Positions 11,641 through 20,344 of a stretch of DNA of 64,000 bases are shown here, in pieces (the stretch's first letter is position 1; each line of letters starts with the position of its first letter). The stretch lies in NCBI RefSeq assembly GCF_019656655.1, contig NZ_BPMV01000001.1, positions 1,674,001 to 1,738,000 of the forward strand. Reading direction: 5' to 3'. The DNA is from Tsukamurella sp. TY48 (GTDB taxonomy: Bacteria; Actinomycetota; Actinomycetes; Mycobacteriales; Mycobacteriaceae). A program made the translations under genes and the position numbers. Under the pieces are notes generated by a model that ran no database searches, was not told the origin of the DNA, and was given only the letters and a program-made list of their open reading frames with translations.

Positions 11641-12339
11641 ATGACAGATCGGCAGTGGACGCGGCTCGGCGCCGTCCTCGGTGCGGTCGCCGCCGTCGCG
11701 GGGACGGCCGCGGTGGTGCTGTTCGCGACCATCTTCGCGAACCCGTGGGAGCTCCTCGCGGTGGCCGGGTTCGGTGCGCTCGGCTCCTGGTTCGCACGGC
11801 GGCGGGGCGCGCACGGAAAGCCGGCGCCGCTGGTCACCTACGACCTCGGGTTGATGGTCGCCGTGGTCACGGTCTGCGGCACTCTGGCGTGGTCGATCAG
11901 CCCCGCCGAACCGGGCGGGTGGCCGCTGGTCTTCGTCCTGGTGGCTCCGTTCCTGCTGCTGATCTGGGTGATACGGACCGCCGCGACCTGGCGCCGGGTC
12001 CCGGTCGGACTGACGGTCGCGGTGCCCCTGATCGTGGCGATCACCATCGGACTCACCGCGACGAGCGCACTCACCGACGCCCGGTACGCGCTGGCCAAGA
12101 ACGACTTCCAGGCCATCGCGTTGAACCCGCCGCCGCGCGGCGAGGGCAGGGACATGCGGATCGGCACCTACTGGGCGCGGGTGTTCACGCGCGACGACGG
12201 TGCGGTGAAGTTCCGCTTCGGCAACAGCTGGACGGGCCTGATGTACGTCCCGGAGGGCCTGCCCGATCCGTCGCCCGACGATCCGCAGGGCTACTACCGG
12301 CCGTGGGCACCGCGATGGTGGACCTTCGATGCGGACTGA
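11641..12339 (+). CDS. Membrane protein of a tandem paralogue family, copy 1
   Basis: A 232-residue protein with about five predicted membrane helices followed by a soluble domain. That domain contains an RIGTYWARVF strand, a KFRFGNSW strand and a closing tryptophan pair (APRWWTF). I do not recognise the family. The next two genes share these landmarks and are clearly paralogous. A TACCAT -10 (11629-11634) ends 6 nt before ATG 11641, pointing to a leaderless transcript for this gene alone. No function can be assigned. Confidence 0.75.
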   Translation: MTDRQWTRLGAVLGAVAAVAGTAAVVLFATIFANPWELLAVAGFGALGSWFARRRGAHGKPAPLVTYDLGLMVAVVTVCGTLAWSISPAEPGGWPLVFVLVAPFLLLIWVIRTAATWRRVPVGLTVAVPLIVAITIGLTATSALTDARYALAKNDFQAIALNPPPRGEGRDMRIGTYWARVFTRDDGAVKFRFGNSWTGLMYVPEGLPDPSPDDPQGYYRPWAPRWWTFDAD

Positions 12340-12369
12340 ATCTCTCTCGGAATCAGTACGATCGACCTG

Positions 12370-12957
12370 ATGACCACAACCATGTCCGTCTCGCCGAAGA
12401 AGCCGGCGTGGTGGCACCGTCCGCCGGGATGGCCACTCGCCATCGCGAGCCTCGTCGTCTGCGGAGCCTGGATCCTCGAGGCCAGCACACCGCAGGACGG
12501 CAGCCCGACGGTCGGGGTGGCGATCATCGGCGGGATCGGCCTGGTCACGCTCGCCTGGATCGGGCGCACCATGATCGCGGTCGCCGGCCGGCCGCGCTGG
12601 AGCGCGCGGTACCTGGCAGTGCCCCTGATCGGCCTGACCACCTTCGGCCTGGTCTACGTCGACGCCCCTTTCAAGGCCCGCTGGGCACACGCGCAACCCG
12701 CATTCGAGCATGCCGCGCACAGCGCACTGAGAACGGGACACCCGATCCGTCAGCACATGCGGCTGGGGACCTTCGAGGTCGATCAGACCGTGATCGACGG
12801 GACGGTGCGCTTCCGCTTCGGGCGCGGGTCGATCGGCGATACCCATTACATCGTGTACGCCGCGAACGGCGTGCCGCACACCTACGGCCCACCGTCGGCG
12901 GGCGACAAGGTCACGCATATCGACGGGCCGTGGTGGCGCGTAGTCGATATGTACTGA
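12370..12957 (+). CDS. Membrane protein of a tandem paralogue family, copy 2
   Basis: A 195-residue paralogue of its neighbours. It has an N-terminal WWHRPPGWP motif and about three membrane helices. The C-terminal domain has RLGTFEVDQ, VRFRFGRGS and a terminal WWRV. Its own -10 (TACGAT, 12357-12362) ends 7 nt before ATG 12370. The family is unknown to me; the conserved C-terminal domain following the last helix probably faces the outside. Confidence 0.7.
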   Translation: MTTTMSVSPKKPAWWHRPPGWPLAIASLVVCGAWILEASTPQDGSPTVGVAIIGGIGLVTLAWIGRTMIAVAGRPRWSARYLAVPLIGLTTFGLVYVDAPFKARWAHAQPAFEHAAHSALRTGHPIRQHMRLGTFEVDQTVIDGTVRFRFGRGSIGDTHYIVYAANGVPHTYGPPSAGDKVTHIDGPWWRVVDMY

Positions 12958-12987
12958 CGATCCGTAGTTTGACGTACCGTACTTCGC

Positions 12988-13581
12988 ATGCAAAGCATCG
13001 ATGCGCCGGACCGCCAGTGGTGGCAGCGGCCCCCGGGGCGGCCGATGACCTTCACCGCCATCGCGCTGGTCCTCGTTCTCGCCTGGGCGGTGTCGCTGCC
13101 CGGCGGCAACGTCATGCTGTTGCTGGTGGCCTTCTGGCCGACGGCGATCTTCGCGCTGGTGTGGGTCATCCGCGTGGGTGTCGCGCTGGCCACCCCGCAC
13201 CGTCCGCGGTGGGACGCGCGGTACCTGGTGATCCCGGTGATCTGCCTGACGGGGCTGGCGGCCGCCGCCTTCGACCTCCCGCGCGAGGCCCGCTGGGCCT
13301 ACGCGAAACCGCGCATGGAATCGGCCTCGGCCGCGATCCGCAGCGGCGCCATGAAGGTGGCTCAGTCCGAGGATCTGCGCATCGGCAGCTACGCGCTGAG
13401 CTTCCACGACCGCCAGGACGGCAATGTCTGGTTCCGGATCACCGACGCCGGATTCCTCAACTCCACCTATCTCGTCCACTCGCCCGAGAATCGTCCCGTG
13501 CACGCGCAGGGCCGACCGACGTACAACACCGTCGAGCACTTCGACGGTCAGTGGTGGCTCGTCAACGAGATCTTCGACTGA
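12988..13581 (+). CDS. Membrane protein of a tandem paralogue family, copy 3
   Basis: A 197-residue third copy. It shares WWQRPPGRP at the N-terminus, about three membrane helices and a C-terminal domain with RIGSYALSF, VWFRITDAG and WWLV. A TACCGT hexamer (12975-12980) ends 7 nt before ATG 12988. It is followed at once by the DUF3592 gene, whose ribosome-binding site overlaps its stop region. Function unknown. Confidence 0.7.
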   Translation: MQSIDAPDRQWWQRPPGRPMTFTAIALVLVLAWAVSLPGGNVMLLLVAFWPTAIFALVWVIRVGVALATPHRPRWDARYLVIPVICLTGLAAAAFDLPREARWAYAKPRMESASAAIRSGAMKVAQSEDLRIGSYALSFHDRQDGNVWFRITDAGFLNSTYLVHSPENRPVHAQGRPTYNTVEHFDGQWWLVNEIFD

Positions 13582-13591
13582 AAGGCCGATC

Positions 13592-14329
13592 GTGACCGAC
13601 TACTCCGCGCTCGATCCGCAGCGCCGGGCGGCCGTGCGCTCGGTGCGGGAGTCCTCGCTGATGACCCGGATCTTCATCGCCGTCGGCATCATCACCGTGG
13701 TCGTGGGCTGCTACTTCACGGTGGTCGATACGGTTTTCCTGGCGTCGAGCGTCACCGCCCAGGGGCGGGTCGTGGACTACGAGGAGAGCGAGAGCCGCGA
13801 GGACGACGGCCGGATCAGCTACAGCTATCAGCGGATCGTCGGGTACACGGTGGACGGTGTCGAGTACCGCAAGCGCGAGTCCGGCGCATCGTCCTCCGAG
13901 CCGGCGATCGGCGATCCCGTCACCGTGTACTACAACCCCGACGATCCGCAGGACGCGATGATCGATGCCTTCCTGCGGAAGTGGATCGGCCCCTTGGCGA
14001 TCGGCTTCGGAGTGCTCTGGACGGCCCTCTTCGGTGCCGTTCAACGCTGGATGCGCCGCAAGCAGAGCCAGCGGGAGCTGACCGCGATCAACGGCACCCG
14101 GATACCGCTGTCGGTCACGGATCTCCGCGACGACGAATCGACCGATGTCGAAGGCAAGACCCACAAGGTCGTCGTCGCCACGATGTCGGGCGCCGACCCG
14201 GTGACGGGGGCGGCGCGGGAGTTCACCTCCCGCTACTACGGCTGGCGGCGGCACCGCCGGGCACCGGCATTGGGCACCCCGTACGTCGCGTTCGTCGACG
14301 ACACCGGCGAGATCATCATCCGCGCATGA
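13592..14329 (+). CDS. DUF3592-domain membrane protein
   Basis: A 245-residue protein with two membrane helices flanking an extracytoplasmic DUF3592-type domain. The domain shows the usual pattern: AQGRVVDYEE strand, GYTVDGVEYR, and the signature DPVTVYYNPDDPQDA. A cytosolic C-terminal domain follows the second helix. GTG 13592 is chosen for the GAAAGG site overlapping the upstream stop. It probably shares a transcript with the third membrane paralogue. Biochemical role unknown. Confidence 0.8.
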   Translation: MTDYSALDPQRRAAVRSVRESSLMTRIFIAVGIITVVVGCYFTVVDTVFLASSVTAQGRVVDYEESESREDDGRISYSYQRIVGYTVDGVEYRKRESGASSSEPAIGDPVTVYYNPDDPQDAMIDAFLRKWIGPLAIGFGVLWTALFGAVQRWMRRKQSQRELTAINGTRIPLSVTDLRDDESTDVEGKTHKVVVATMSGADPVTGAAREFTSRYYGWRRHRRAPALGTPYVAFVDDTGEIIIRA

Positions 14330-14381
14330 CGGAAACCGGCGATATCCGCGGTGATACCCACAATGGCTCCGGATAGCGCAG

Positions 14382-14396
14382 GAAACCGCCGGTTTC
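14382..14396. terminator. Short hairpin between convergent genes
   Basis: GAAACC, a 3-nt loop and GGTTTC form a 6-bp stem between the DUF3592 gene and serS, which converge here. It is weak and lacks a T tract, so this is only a candidate bidirectional terminator. Confidence 0.3.
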
Positions 14397-14401
14397 GGTA
14401 G

Positions 14402-15655
14402 CTACGGACGCAGGACGTCGGTGCCGATGAAGGGCTGCAGGGCGGCGGGGACCCGGACGGAACCGTCGGGCTGCTGGTGGTTCTCCCAGATCGCGACGAG
14501 CCAGCGGGTGGTGGCCAGCGTGCCGTTGAGCGTGGCGGCCACCTGCGGGCGGCCGTCCTCGTCGCGGTACCGCACGCCGAGGCGACGCGCCTGGAAGGTG
14601 GTGCAGTTCGAGGTGGAGGTGAGCTCGCGGTAGCGGCCCTGCGAGGGCACCCACGCCTCGCAGTCGAACTTGCGCGCGGCCGAGCTGCCGAGATCGCCCG
14701 CGGCCACGTCGATCACGCGGTAGGGCACCTCGACGGCGGCCAGCATCTCCTTCTCGAAGTCCAGCAGCCGCTGATGCTCGGCATCGGCGTCCTCCGGCTT
14801 GCAGTAGACGAACATCTCGATCTTGTCGAACTGGTGCACGCGGATGATGCCGCGCGTGTCCTTGCCGTACGAGCCGGCCTCCCGGCGGAAGCAACTCGAC
14901 TGCGCCGCATAGCGGATCGGGCCGTCGGCCAGGTCCACGATCTCGCCCATGTGGTATCCGGCCAGCGGCACCTCGGAGGTGCCCACCAGGTACAGGTCGT
15001 CGGCCTCGAGGCGGTAGATCTCGTCGGCGTGCGCGCCGAGGAATCCGGTGCCGGCCATCACTTCCGGCTTCACCAGCACGGGCGGGATCATCAGCGTGAA
15101 GCCGTTCGCCACGGCCTTCTGCACCGCCAGCTGCAGCAGCGCCATCTGGAACAGCGCGCCGTAGCCGGTCATGAAGTAGAACCGCGAACCCGACACCTTG
15201 GCGCCGCGCTCCATGTCCAGCAGGCCCAGGCCCTCGGCCAGCTCCAGGTGGTCCTTGGGCTCGGCGATCTCGGGAATCGTGCCCACGTGTTCGAGCACCT
15301 CGAAGTCGTCCTCGCCGCCGGCCGGCACGCCGTCGACGATCACGTTGCCGATCTTGCGCGCGGTCTCGTCGAAGGCCTCGTCGGCGCGGGCCTGCGCGGC
15401 CTCGGCCTCCTTGACCCGCGCGGCCAGTTCACCGGCCGCGGCCACGAGCGCCGGGCGCTCGTCGGGCGAGGCCTTGCCGATCGACTTCGACGAGGCCTTG
15501 TGCTCGGCTCGCAGGTTGTCGGCCGCCAGCACGGCCGCCCGACGGTCCGCGTCGGCGGACAGCAGTGCGTCCACCAGCGCAGGGTCTTCCCCTCGGGCGC
15601 GCTGCGAGGCGCGCACGCGATCCGGATTCTCGCGGAGCAGCTTGACGTCGATCAC
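14402..15655 (-). CDS. serS: Seryl-tRNA synthetase
   Basis: A class II synthetase of 417 residues that charges tRNA-Ser with serine. The N-terminal coiled-coil arm for the tRNA long variable arm occupies about 1-105. Class II motif 2 appears as [14 protein letters not shown] and motif 3 near the C-terminus as [18 protein letters not shown]. Length and order match Mycobacterium SerS (Rv3834c). Start GTG 15655 ([14 protein letters not shown]) has a TAGGCT -10 (15662-15667, minus strand) ending 6 nt upstream, so the message is probably leaderless. The divergent septum-formation gene begins only about 60 bp away. Confidence 0.97.
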   Translation of the reverse strand: MIDVKLLRENPDRVRASQRARGEDPALVDALLSADADRRAAVLAADNLRAEHKASSKSIGKASPDERPALVAAAGELAARVKEAEAAQARADEAFDETARKIGNVIVDGVPAGGEDDFEVLEHVGTIPEIAEPKDHLELAEGLGLLDMERGAKVSGSRFYFMTGYGALFQMALLQLAVQKAVANGFTLMIPPVLVKPEVMAGTGFLGAHADEIYRLEADDLYLVGTSEVPLAGYHMGEIVDLADGPIRYAAQSSCFRREAGSYGKDTRGIIRVHQFDKIEMFVYCKPEDADAEHQRLLDFEKEMLAAVEVPYRVIDVAAGDLGSSAARKFDCEAWVPSQGRYRELTSTSNCTTFQARRLGVRYRDEDGRPQVAATLNGTLATTRWLVAIWENHQQPDGSVRVPAALQPFIGTDVLRP

Positions 15656-15717
15656 CCGACCAGCCTATTACGCCGCCGGTACCGTGCCCCACACGGTATT
15701 CGCCCGCGGGGCCAGGC

Positions 15718-16821
15718 ATGATGGATCCGATGGCCGACGACACCGATACCCAGCCCGAGCCCGTCCTCCCCCCGGACGGGTCGGACCGTCCGGCTTCCGA
15801 TCACGATGAGCAGGCGCGAACCGACCCGCGCGCCGGCGCGGCCGAGACGGATGTGACCGACGTGGCCGCCGGCCGCGTGAGCGCCGCGAACGTGCGCGCC
15901 GTGTTGATCGCGGTGATCGTGGGCGCGGTCGCGCTGGGCGCCACACTCTTCGCCGCCGGGTACTTCGACCCGGTCGCCGAGGAGAACGGCGGTCCGCGCC
16001 TGGCCGCGAACGGCTCCACGCTGGCCCGATCGAAGCCCGGCGCGTGCATCACCTGGGACAAGTCCGGCGCGCTGGCCCCCGTGGACTGCTCGGCACCGCA
16101 CAAGTTCGAGGTGGCGGGCGAGCCCGCGAACACCCTCCCCGCGGACGCGAAGTACCCGTCGGAACAGCAGCTGGCCGCGCTGCGCGAGCAGGTGTGCACA
16201 CCCGTGGTGGCCGAATACCTGGGCCAGCGCCTCGACCCGAAGAGCCGCTACCAGCTGGGGCTGCTGACCGCCGGGGAGAAGGCCTGGGAGGGCGGTGACC
16301 GCACCATGCGCTGCGGCATCCAGACCGTGGACGGCACCGGCACCGTGATCGAGACCACCGGCAAGGTGGCCAACCAGGACAAGGCCACGTCCTGGCCCGT
16401 AGGCACCTGCATCGGGATCAACGACCGGCGCCAGCCCACCGTGCCGGTGGACTGCAGCGCCCCGCACGCCTTCGAGGTGACCGCCACCGTCGACCTGCGG
16501 CAGAAGTTCCCCGACGCCTCGTGGCCCACGGCGGCGCAGCAGGAGGACTACCTGGGCGGGGTGTGCCCCGACCGGACCACGGCGTGGTTCGGCGCGCAGG
16601 ACGGCCTCCGAAAATCGGGCCTGCAGTTGCAGTGGAACACCATCTCGCAGCCCTCGTGGACCGCCGGAGCGCGCACCGCGGTGTGCTTCGTGGCCTCCTC
16701 GGACGGCAAGACCTTCACCCCGATCACCGGCTCGGCGAAATCGCCCAACCTGCTGATCGACGGGAAGAAACCGGTGATGCCCACGTTCCCCGGCGCGCCC
16801 GCGCCGAAGCCGGGCGGATAG
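15718..16821 (+). CDS. Septum-formation-family membrane protein
   Basis: A 367-residue protein with a disordered acidic N-terminus, one membrane helix (about residues 61-82) and a large extracytoplasmic part. That part holds two repeats of a Cys-containing module: PGACITWDKSG...PVDCSAPHKFEV and VGTCIGINDRR...PVDCSAPHAFEV. The repeated C...DCSAPH...E pattern is that of the DUF4190-associated septum-formation family, represented in M. tuberculosis by Rv3835 at the same location. Starts at 15718, 15721 and 15730 are all in frame; I give the longest. A minimal zinc peptidase gene follows 3 nt after the stop. Function in division is known only by family name. Confidence 0.75.
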   Translation: MMDPMADDTDTQPEPVLPPDGSDRPASDHDEQARTDPRAGAAETDVTDVAAGRVSAANVRAVLIAVIVGAVALGATLFAAGYFDPVAEENGGPRLAANGSTLARSKPGACITWDKSGALAPVDCSAPHKFEVAGEPANTLPADAKYPSEQQLAALREQVCTPVVAEYLGQRLDPKSRYQLGLLTAGEKAWEGGDRTMRCGIQTVDGTGTVIETTGKVANQDKATSWPVGTCIGINDRRQPTVPVDCSAPHAFEVTATVDLRQKFPDASWPTAAQQEDYLGGVCPDRTTAWFGAQDGLRKSGLQLQWNTISQPSWTAGARTAVCFVASSDGKTFTPITGSAKSPNLLIDGKKPVMPTFPGAPAPKPGG

Positions 16822-16824
16822 CCC

Positions 16825-17172
16825 GTGCACGTCTCGCGCCGCGCCTTCCAGGACTGGGTGTCCGATGCGCTCGACGATGTGCCGCCGCAGCTCGCGGAGG
16901 CGATGACCAACGTGGTCGTGCTGGTGCGGGACCGCAACGACGAGGACCCCACCATCCTCGGCCTGTACGAGGGCATCGCGCTCACCGAGCGGGACACCAG
17001 CACCTACTTCGGCACCCTGCCCGACCGGATCTTCATCTACCGCGAGCCGCTCATGGAGATGTGCGATACCGAGGAGCAACTCCGCAAGGAGATCCGGGTG
17101 ACGGTGCTGCACGAGATCGGCCACCATTTCGGCATCGACGACCACCGACTCCACGAGTTGGGCTGGGCCTGA
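16825..17172 (+). CDS. Minimal MMP-like zinc metallopeptidase (zincin_1 family)
   Basis: A 115-residue protein that is essentially a bare zincin. It carries HEIGHHFGID at 96-105, giving the HExxHxxGxxD ligand set of this minimal metzincin-like family, preceded by the IFIYREPL strand. There is no signal peptide, so it acts in the cytosol. GTG 16825 follows the septum-protein stop by 3 nt, so the pair is an operon, as with Rv3835-Rv3836. The substrate is unknown. Confidence 0.85.
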   Translation: MHVSRRAFQDWVSDALDDVPPQLAEAMTNVVVLVRDRNDEDPTILGLYEGIALTERDTSTYFGTLPDRIFIYREPLMEMCDTEEQLRKEIRVTVLHEIGHHFGIDDHRLHELGWA

Positions 17173-17197
17173 GCTTCAGCCCATCGGGCCGACGGCC

Positions 17198-17833
17198 TCA
17201 GCCCATCGGATCGACGGGCGACGGTGCGTCGGCCCAGCTGACCACTTCCCAGCCGCCGGACACGGGGCGCAGCACGATCTCCCCGGTGTTCGGCAGGTGG
17301 TGCTTGTGCGCGTACTCGCCGTCCACCCGGCCCAGGTGCGCGGCCACCAGCCGGATCGCGGCGCCGTGGCTCACGAGGTACACGTCGCCCTGATCGTCCC
17401 CGTCGAGGTACTGCGCGCGCGCCGCCTCGACTGCGGGCAGGTAGCGGGCCAGCAGGTCGTCGGCCGATTCGCCGCCGGGCAGCGCCGCGGCGCGGTCGCC
17501 GGAGTGCCAGCGCCGCACCACCTCCTGGAACTGCTTCACGGAGGCCTCGTCGTTGCGGCCCTCCAGGTCGCCCGCCTGCACCTCGTGCACGCCGTCGATC
17601 ACGGTGACGGGTGCCTCCCAGCCGGCGCCGATCAGCTCCGCGGTCTGCTGCGCGCGCCGCGCGACCGAACACAGCAGCGCGGCCGGAACCACCCCGGGAC
17701 GGTCGGCGGCGAACCGTCGGGCCTGGTCCGAGCCCTCCGGGGTGAGCGGCGCCCCGGGCGGACGGGTGTCCAGGGTCTTGGCCACGTTGGCGGTGGTCTG
17801 GCCGTGCCGGACCAGATGCAACAGCCCCGTCAT
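17198..17833 (-). CDS. Histidine phosphatase (phosphoglycerate-mutase-like)
   Basis: A 211-residue member of the histidine phosphatase superfamily. The phosphorylated-His motif LVRHGQT is at about 7-13, a downstream Glu near the HEVQAGDLEG segment and the second catalytic His in VSHGAAIR. The position next to pheA matches Rv3837c, annotated as a phosphoglycerate mutase but possibly a broad phosphatase. ATG 17833 overlaps the pheA stop as ATGA. The longer reading upstream in the same frame is a shadow of pheA. The physiological substrate is uncertain. Confidence 0.85.
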   Translation of the reverse strand: MTGLLHLVRHGQTTANVAKTLDTRPPGAPLTPEGSDQARRFAADRPGVVPAALLCSVARRAQQTAELIGAGWEAPVTVIDGVHEVQAGDLEGRNDEASVKQFQEVVRRWHSGDRAAALPGGESADDLLARYLPAVEAARAQYLDGDDQGDVYLVSHGAAIRLVAAHLGRVDGEYAHKHHLPNTGEIVLRPVSGGWEVVSWADAPSPVDPMG

Positions 17834-18762
17834 CGTTCTCCCCTGCGCAATCGTTGGAACCAGTCGGCGGAGTCGCCGGGATCGGTGGGCGCGATCCCGG
17901 GGCCGCCGGGCCGCGGCCAGGAGCCGAGGAAGCGGACGTCGTCGCACACGCGGTGCAGCGCGCGCAGCGCCTCCCCGATGGCCGGATCGTCGATGTGGCC
18001 CACGCAGTCGAAGTGGAACACGTAACGCCCCAGCACAGTGCGCTTGGGCCGGGACTCGATGCGAGTGAGATCGACTCCACGGAGCGCGAATTCGGCCATC
18101 GCGAGAGCGAGCGAACCCGGCCTGCTGGGCACATCGAGCACCACGGAGGTGCAGTCCTGACCGGTGCGCGCGGGCGCCGGACCGGGCCGCCCGCACAGCA
18201 CGAACCGGGTGCGGGCGTCGGCGACATCGGCGACGCCGGTGGCCTGTTCGGGGACGCCGTGCATCTGCGCGGCGAGCGCGGTGGTGACGGCGAGGTCGAT
18301 CCGCCCTTCCGCCGCGTCCACAGCGGCCGCGGCGTTCGAGGCGGCGGGCACGAGTTCGGCCTGCGGTGCGTTCGCGGCCAGCCACCCGCGCACCTGTGCG
18401 GAGGCGACCGGATACGCGCCGACGGTGCGCGCCTGCGCCAGGGGGACGTGTCCGGCGATCGAGAAGGCGACGGCGAGATCGGTTTCGGCGTAGATCTGCA
18501 GCGGGGGCCCGAATCCGAGGGTGTCGACGGTGGGCGTGACCGGGCCCTCGACCGACGATTCGATGGGCACGCACGCGAGGTCGACGGCACCGTCGGCCAC
18601 GAGCTCGAGGGCGGCGATCTGCGAGGGCGCGCTCACCCGTTCCGCGCCCACCAGGTTCACCCCGGGCACCTCCATCGCACCCCGGGCGGCGAGGTCCAGG
18701 CACTGCAGCAGCGCCATCTCGGTGAAGGTCCCCTCGGGGCCGAAATAGGCGATGCGCGTCAC
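17830..18762 (-). CDS. pheA: Prephenate dehydratase
   Basis: A monofunctional 310-residue enzyme converting prephenate to phenylpyruvate in phenylalanine synthesis. The catalytic domain starts at RIAYFGPEGTFTE and includes the conserved PIESSVEGPV segment. An ACT regulatory domain follows at about 200-280 with the phenylalanine-binding ESRP motif (RIESRPKRTVLG), so feedback inhibition is expected. GTG 18762 is preceded by TAGGCT (18769-18774, minus strand) with a 6-nt gap, implying a leaderless start. It is coupled to the downstream phosphatase gene by a 4-nt overlap. Synteny: Rv3838c. Confidence 0.95.
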   Translation of the reverse strand: MTRIAYFGPEGTFTEMALLQCLDLAARGAMEVPGVNLVGAERVSAPSQIAALELVADGAVDLACVPIESSVEGPVTPTVDTLGFGPPLQIYAETDLAVAFSIAGHVPLAQARTVGAYPVASAQVRGWLAANAPQAELVPAASNAAAAVDAAEGRIDLAVTTALAAQMHGVPEQATGVADVADARTRFVLCGRPGPAPARTGQDCTSVVLDVPSRPGSLALAMAEFALRGVDLTRIESRPKRTVLGRYVFHFDCVGHIDDPAIGEALRALHRVCDDVRFLGSWPRPGGPGIAPTDPGDSADWFQRLRRGER

Positions 18763-18871
18763 CCCGAAAGCCTATCGGAGCCGACCCCTGCGACGAGGGA
18801 CACACAACCCGCGACCCGCACTGTTCAGTATAGTGATCTCGATATTGTGGGGCTGGAGCATGGGGGCACGC

Positions 18872-19855
18872 ATGGCTGACGACAACCCGCTGGACCGGAT
18901 CAGTTCGGGACCGGCGCCGCAGGGGCCGAGCCCGTGGCGGGCGAACCGGCTGCCCACGGGCAGTCCCTACTCGAACGGTCTCTACGGCACCGGGGATGTG
19001 CATCGCCGGCGCCGGCTGGGCCGCGCCGGGTGGCTCGCCCTCATCGCCGCGGTGGCGCTGCTCGCGGGCGCCGTCGGATGGGCGGCGGTCACGAAGGAGG
19101 GCGCGGCCACCACCGGGCCCACGGCGGTCGCCCCCACGGGCACCGCGGCGGCGCCCGTGCCGCCGTCGGTCGACCAGATCGCCGCGAACGCGGTGTTCAC
19201 CACCGCGCTCGTCACACCGGCGTCGTGCGCGCTGCCGCCGTGGTCCACCGAACGTGCGGCGATGCAGCGGTTCTCGGAGGTCGCGCTCGCCTGCCTGGAA
19301 TCGGTGTGGGCACTCCCGACGATGCGGGTCGAGCTCTTCTCCTCCCCCGACGGGGCGGTGCCGGGCTCGGACTGTCCGGCGGACTGGAAGATCACCTCGT
19401 TCGGCGTGTGCGGCGCCCGCAACGACGTCCTGTACGTCAACGCCGACCGCATGGTGTCCAGCATCGGAAGCCAGGCGGGCGGTGCGCTGCAGTGGCTCGG
19501 CCTCGCCGCGGCCGGCCAGGCGGAGGTGCGCAGCGGGGTGAGCGCCGATGCCCGGGCGCTGATCCGCTCCGCGGGCGGGGACACCGGTCCGCAGGGTTTC
19601 GACTACGCCAAGCGGGAGCACATGCAGGGCCTGTGCCTTGCGGGCACCACGGTCGGCCGGCTGGTGGGTCGCGGGGTGGCCGCGGGCGATCTGGCACGGG
19701 CGTCGGAGCAGGCGGGCACCTGGTCGCTGGTGGGTTCGGACAATCGTCCGGTGTCGGCGGCCACCGCGCGCGGCTGGTTCGACCGTGGCAGCCAGTCCCC
19801 CACGCCCGAGGTGTGCCGCGCGGTGTGGACCGTTCCCGTGGACGAGGTGTCCTGA
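18872..19855 (+). CDS. YpfJ-type neutral zinc metallopeptidase homologue lacking HEXXH
   Basis: A 327-residue membrane-anchored protein: cytosolic N-terminus, one helix (about 45-66), then a long extracytoplasmic domain. The domain follows the YpfJ/neutral zinc peptidase plan: a Cys-containing SFGVCGARNDVLYVN strand, a later helix (KREHMQGLCLAGTTVGRL) and the closing ATARGWFDRGSQ. Where the family has its AHEVGHH motif, this protein has LQWLGLAAAGQ, so both zinc-ligand histidines and the catalytic Glu are gone. It is probably a non-catalytic relative. Start ATG 18872 has a GGGGG run 5 nt upstream; ATG 18860 is an alternative. A TATAGT -10 lies at 18829-18834. Confidence 0.6.
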   Translation: MADDNPLDRISSGPAPQGPSPWRANRLPTGSPYSNGLYGTGDVHRRRRLGRAGWLALIAAVALLAGAVGWAAVTKEGAATTGPTAVAPTGTAAAPVPPSVDQIAANAVFTTALVTPASCALPPWSTERAAMQRFSEVALACLESVWALPTMRVELFSSPDGAVPGSDCPADWKITSFGVCGARNDVLYVNADRMVSSIGSQAGGALQWLGLAAAGQAEVRSGVSADARALIRSAGGDTGPQGFDYAKREHMQGLCLAGTTVGRLVGRGVAAGDLARASEQAGTWSLVGSDNRPVSAATARGWFDRGSQSPTPEVCRAVWTVPVDEVS

Positions 19856-19858
19856 GCC

Positions 19859-20254
19859 CTACCGCAATCCGAGGGCGTGCAGGCGGTCGGTGATGGCCTG
19901 CGGCTGCGGGGTGAGCAGGTGGCGCAGGCGCTCGCGCACGGCGTCCTGCGCCATGGGGTTGAGCGCGGCCAATCGCGTCTCGTCGGGTGCGGCGAGCGCG
20001 CCCTCGATGTCGTCGCCGGTGAGCGCGGCGACGGTGCCGCACAGCACGGCCACGGCCTGATCCGGTCCGGCGACCGCGATGGCGAATCCGGGACCGGTCT
20101 CGTGGACGCCCCAGATCAGGAAGTCGACGAGCTCGCGCGGTTTGTCCGGATCGAATCCATGGGTCGTGAGGTCGGACGGTCCGGCGATCGCCAGGCCGTC
20201 GACCAGGGACATCGGCTCGCGCGGGGGTGCCAGCAGCTCCAGTTCGATCGCCAT
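19859..20254 (-). CDS. Conserved hypothetical protein, 131 aa
   Basis: A small acidic cytosolic protein with no motif I recognise. ATG 20254 is chosen because TATCGT on the minus strand (20262-20267) ends 7 nt upstream, the leaderless pattern seen repeatedly in this window. It is divergent from the iron-boxed DUF2470 gene and the two promoters share about 90 bp, so iron may affect both. It converges with the YpfJ-like gene, the stops being 3 bp apart. Confidence 0.65.
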   Translation of the reverse strand: MAIELELLAPPREPMSLVDGLAIAGPSDLTTHGFDPDKPRELVDFLIWGVHETGPGFAIAVAGPDQAVAVLCGTVAALTGDDIEGALAAPDETRLAALNPMAQDAVRERLRHLLTPQPQAITDRLHALGLR

Positions 20255-20281
20255 CACCATGACGATAACTCTTGTCCCGGG

Positions 20282-20311
20282 TTGCCGACCCAATTAGGTT
20301 AGGGTTACCTT
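20282..20311 (+). promoter_or_regulatory. Promoter of the DUF2470 gene
   Basis: TTGCCG (20282-20287) and TACCTT (20306-20311) are 18 bp apart, a fair sigma-70-type promoter reading toward the gene at 20345. The iron box lies across the spacer and -10. Confidence 0.5.
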
Positions 20312-20312
20312 C
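20294..20312. promoter_or_regulatory. IdeR/DtxR iron box
   Basis: TTAGGTTAGGGTTACCTTC has a perfect left half (TTAGGTTAG) and a partly conserved right half of the mycobacterial 19-bp iron box TTAGGTTAGGCTAACCTAA. It overlaps the -10 of the DUF2470 gene, so iron-loaded IdeR should repress it. The mycobacterial gene at this position (Rv3839) is a known IdeR target, which supports the reading. Confidence 0.75.
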
Positions 20313-20344
20313 TACGGCATACCCACCGAGTGAGAGGAGTCGTC

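Noticed and set aside
11434-13539. A 701-residue minus-strand frame across the three membrane paralogues
   Set aside because: Shadow of three plus-strand genes that have promoters, helices and shared motifs.
17176-17210. Short direct repeat CAGCCCATCGG between the zincin and phosphatase genes
   Set aside because: Two 11-bp copies only, one coding; probably chance.
17834-19621. Long minus-strand extension upstream of the phosphoglycerate-mutase-like gene
   Set aside because: It covers pheA and the YpfJ-like gene in the wrong frame; the true start is the ATG at 17833 overlapping the pheA stop.
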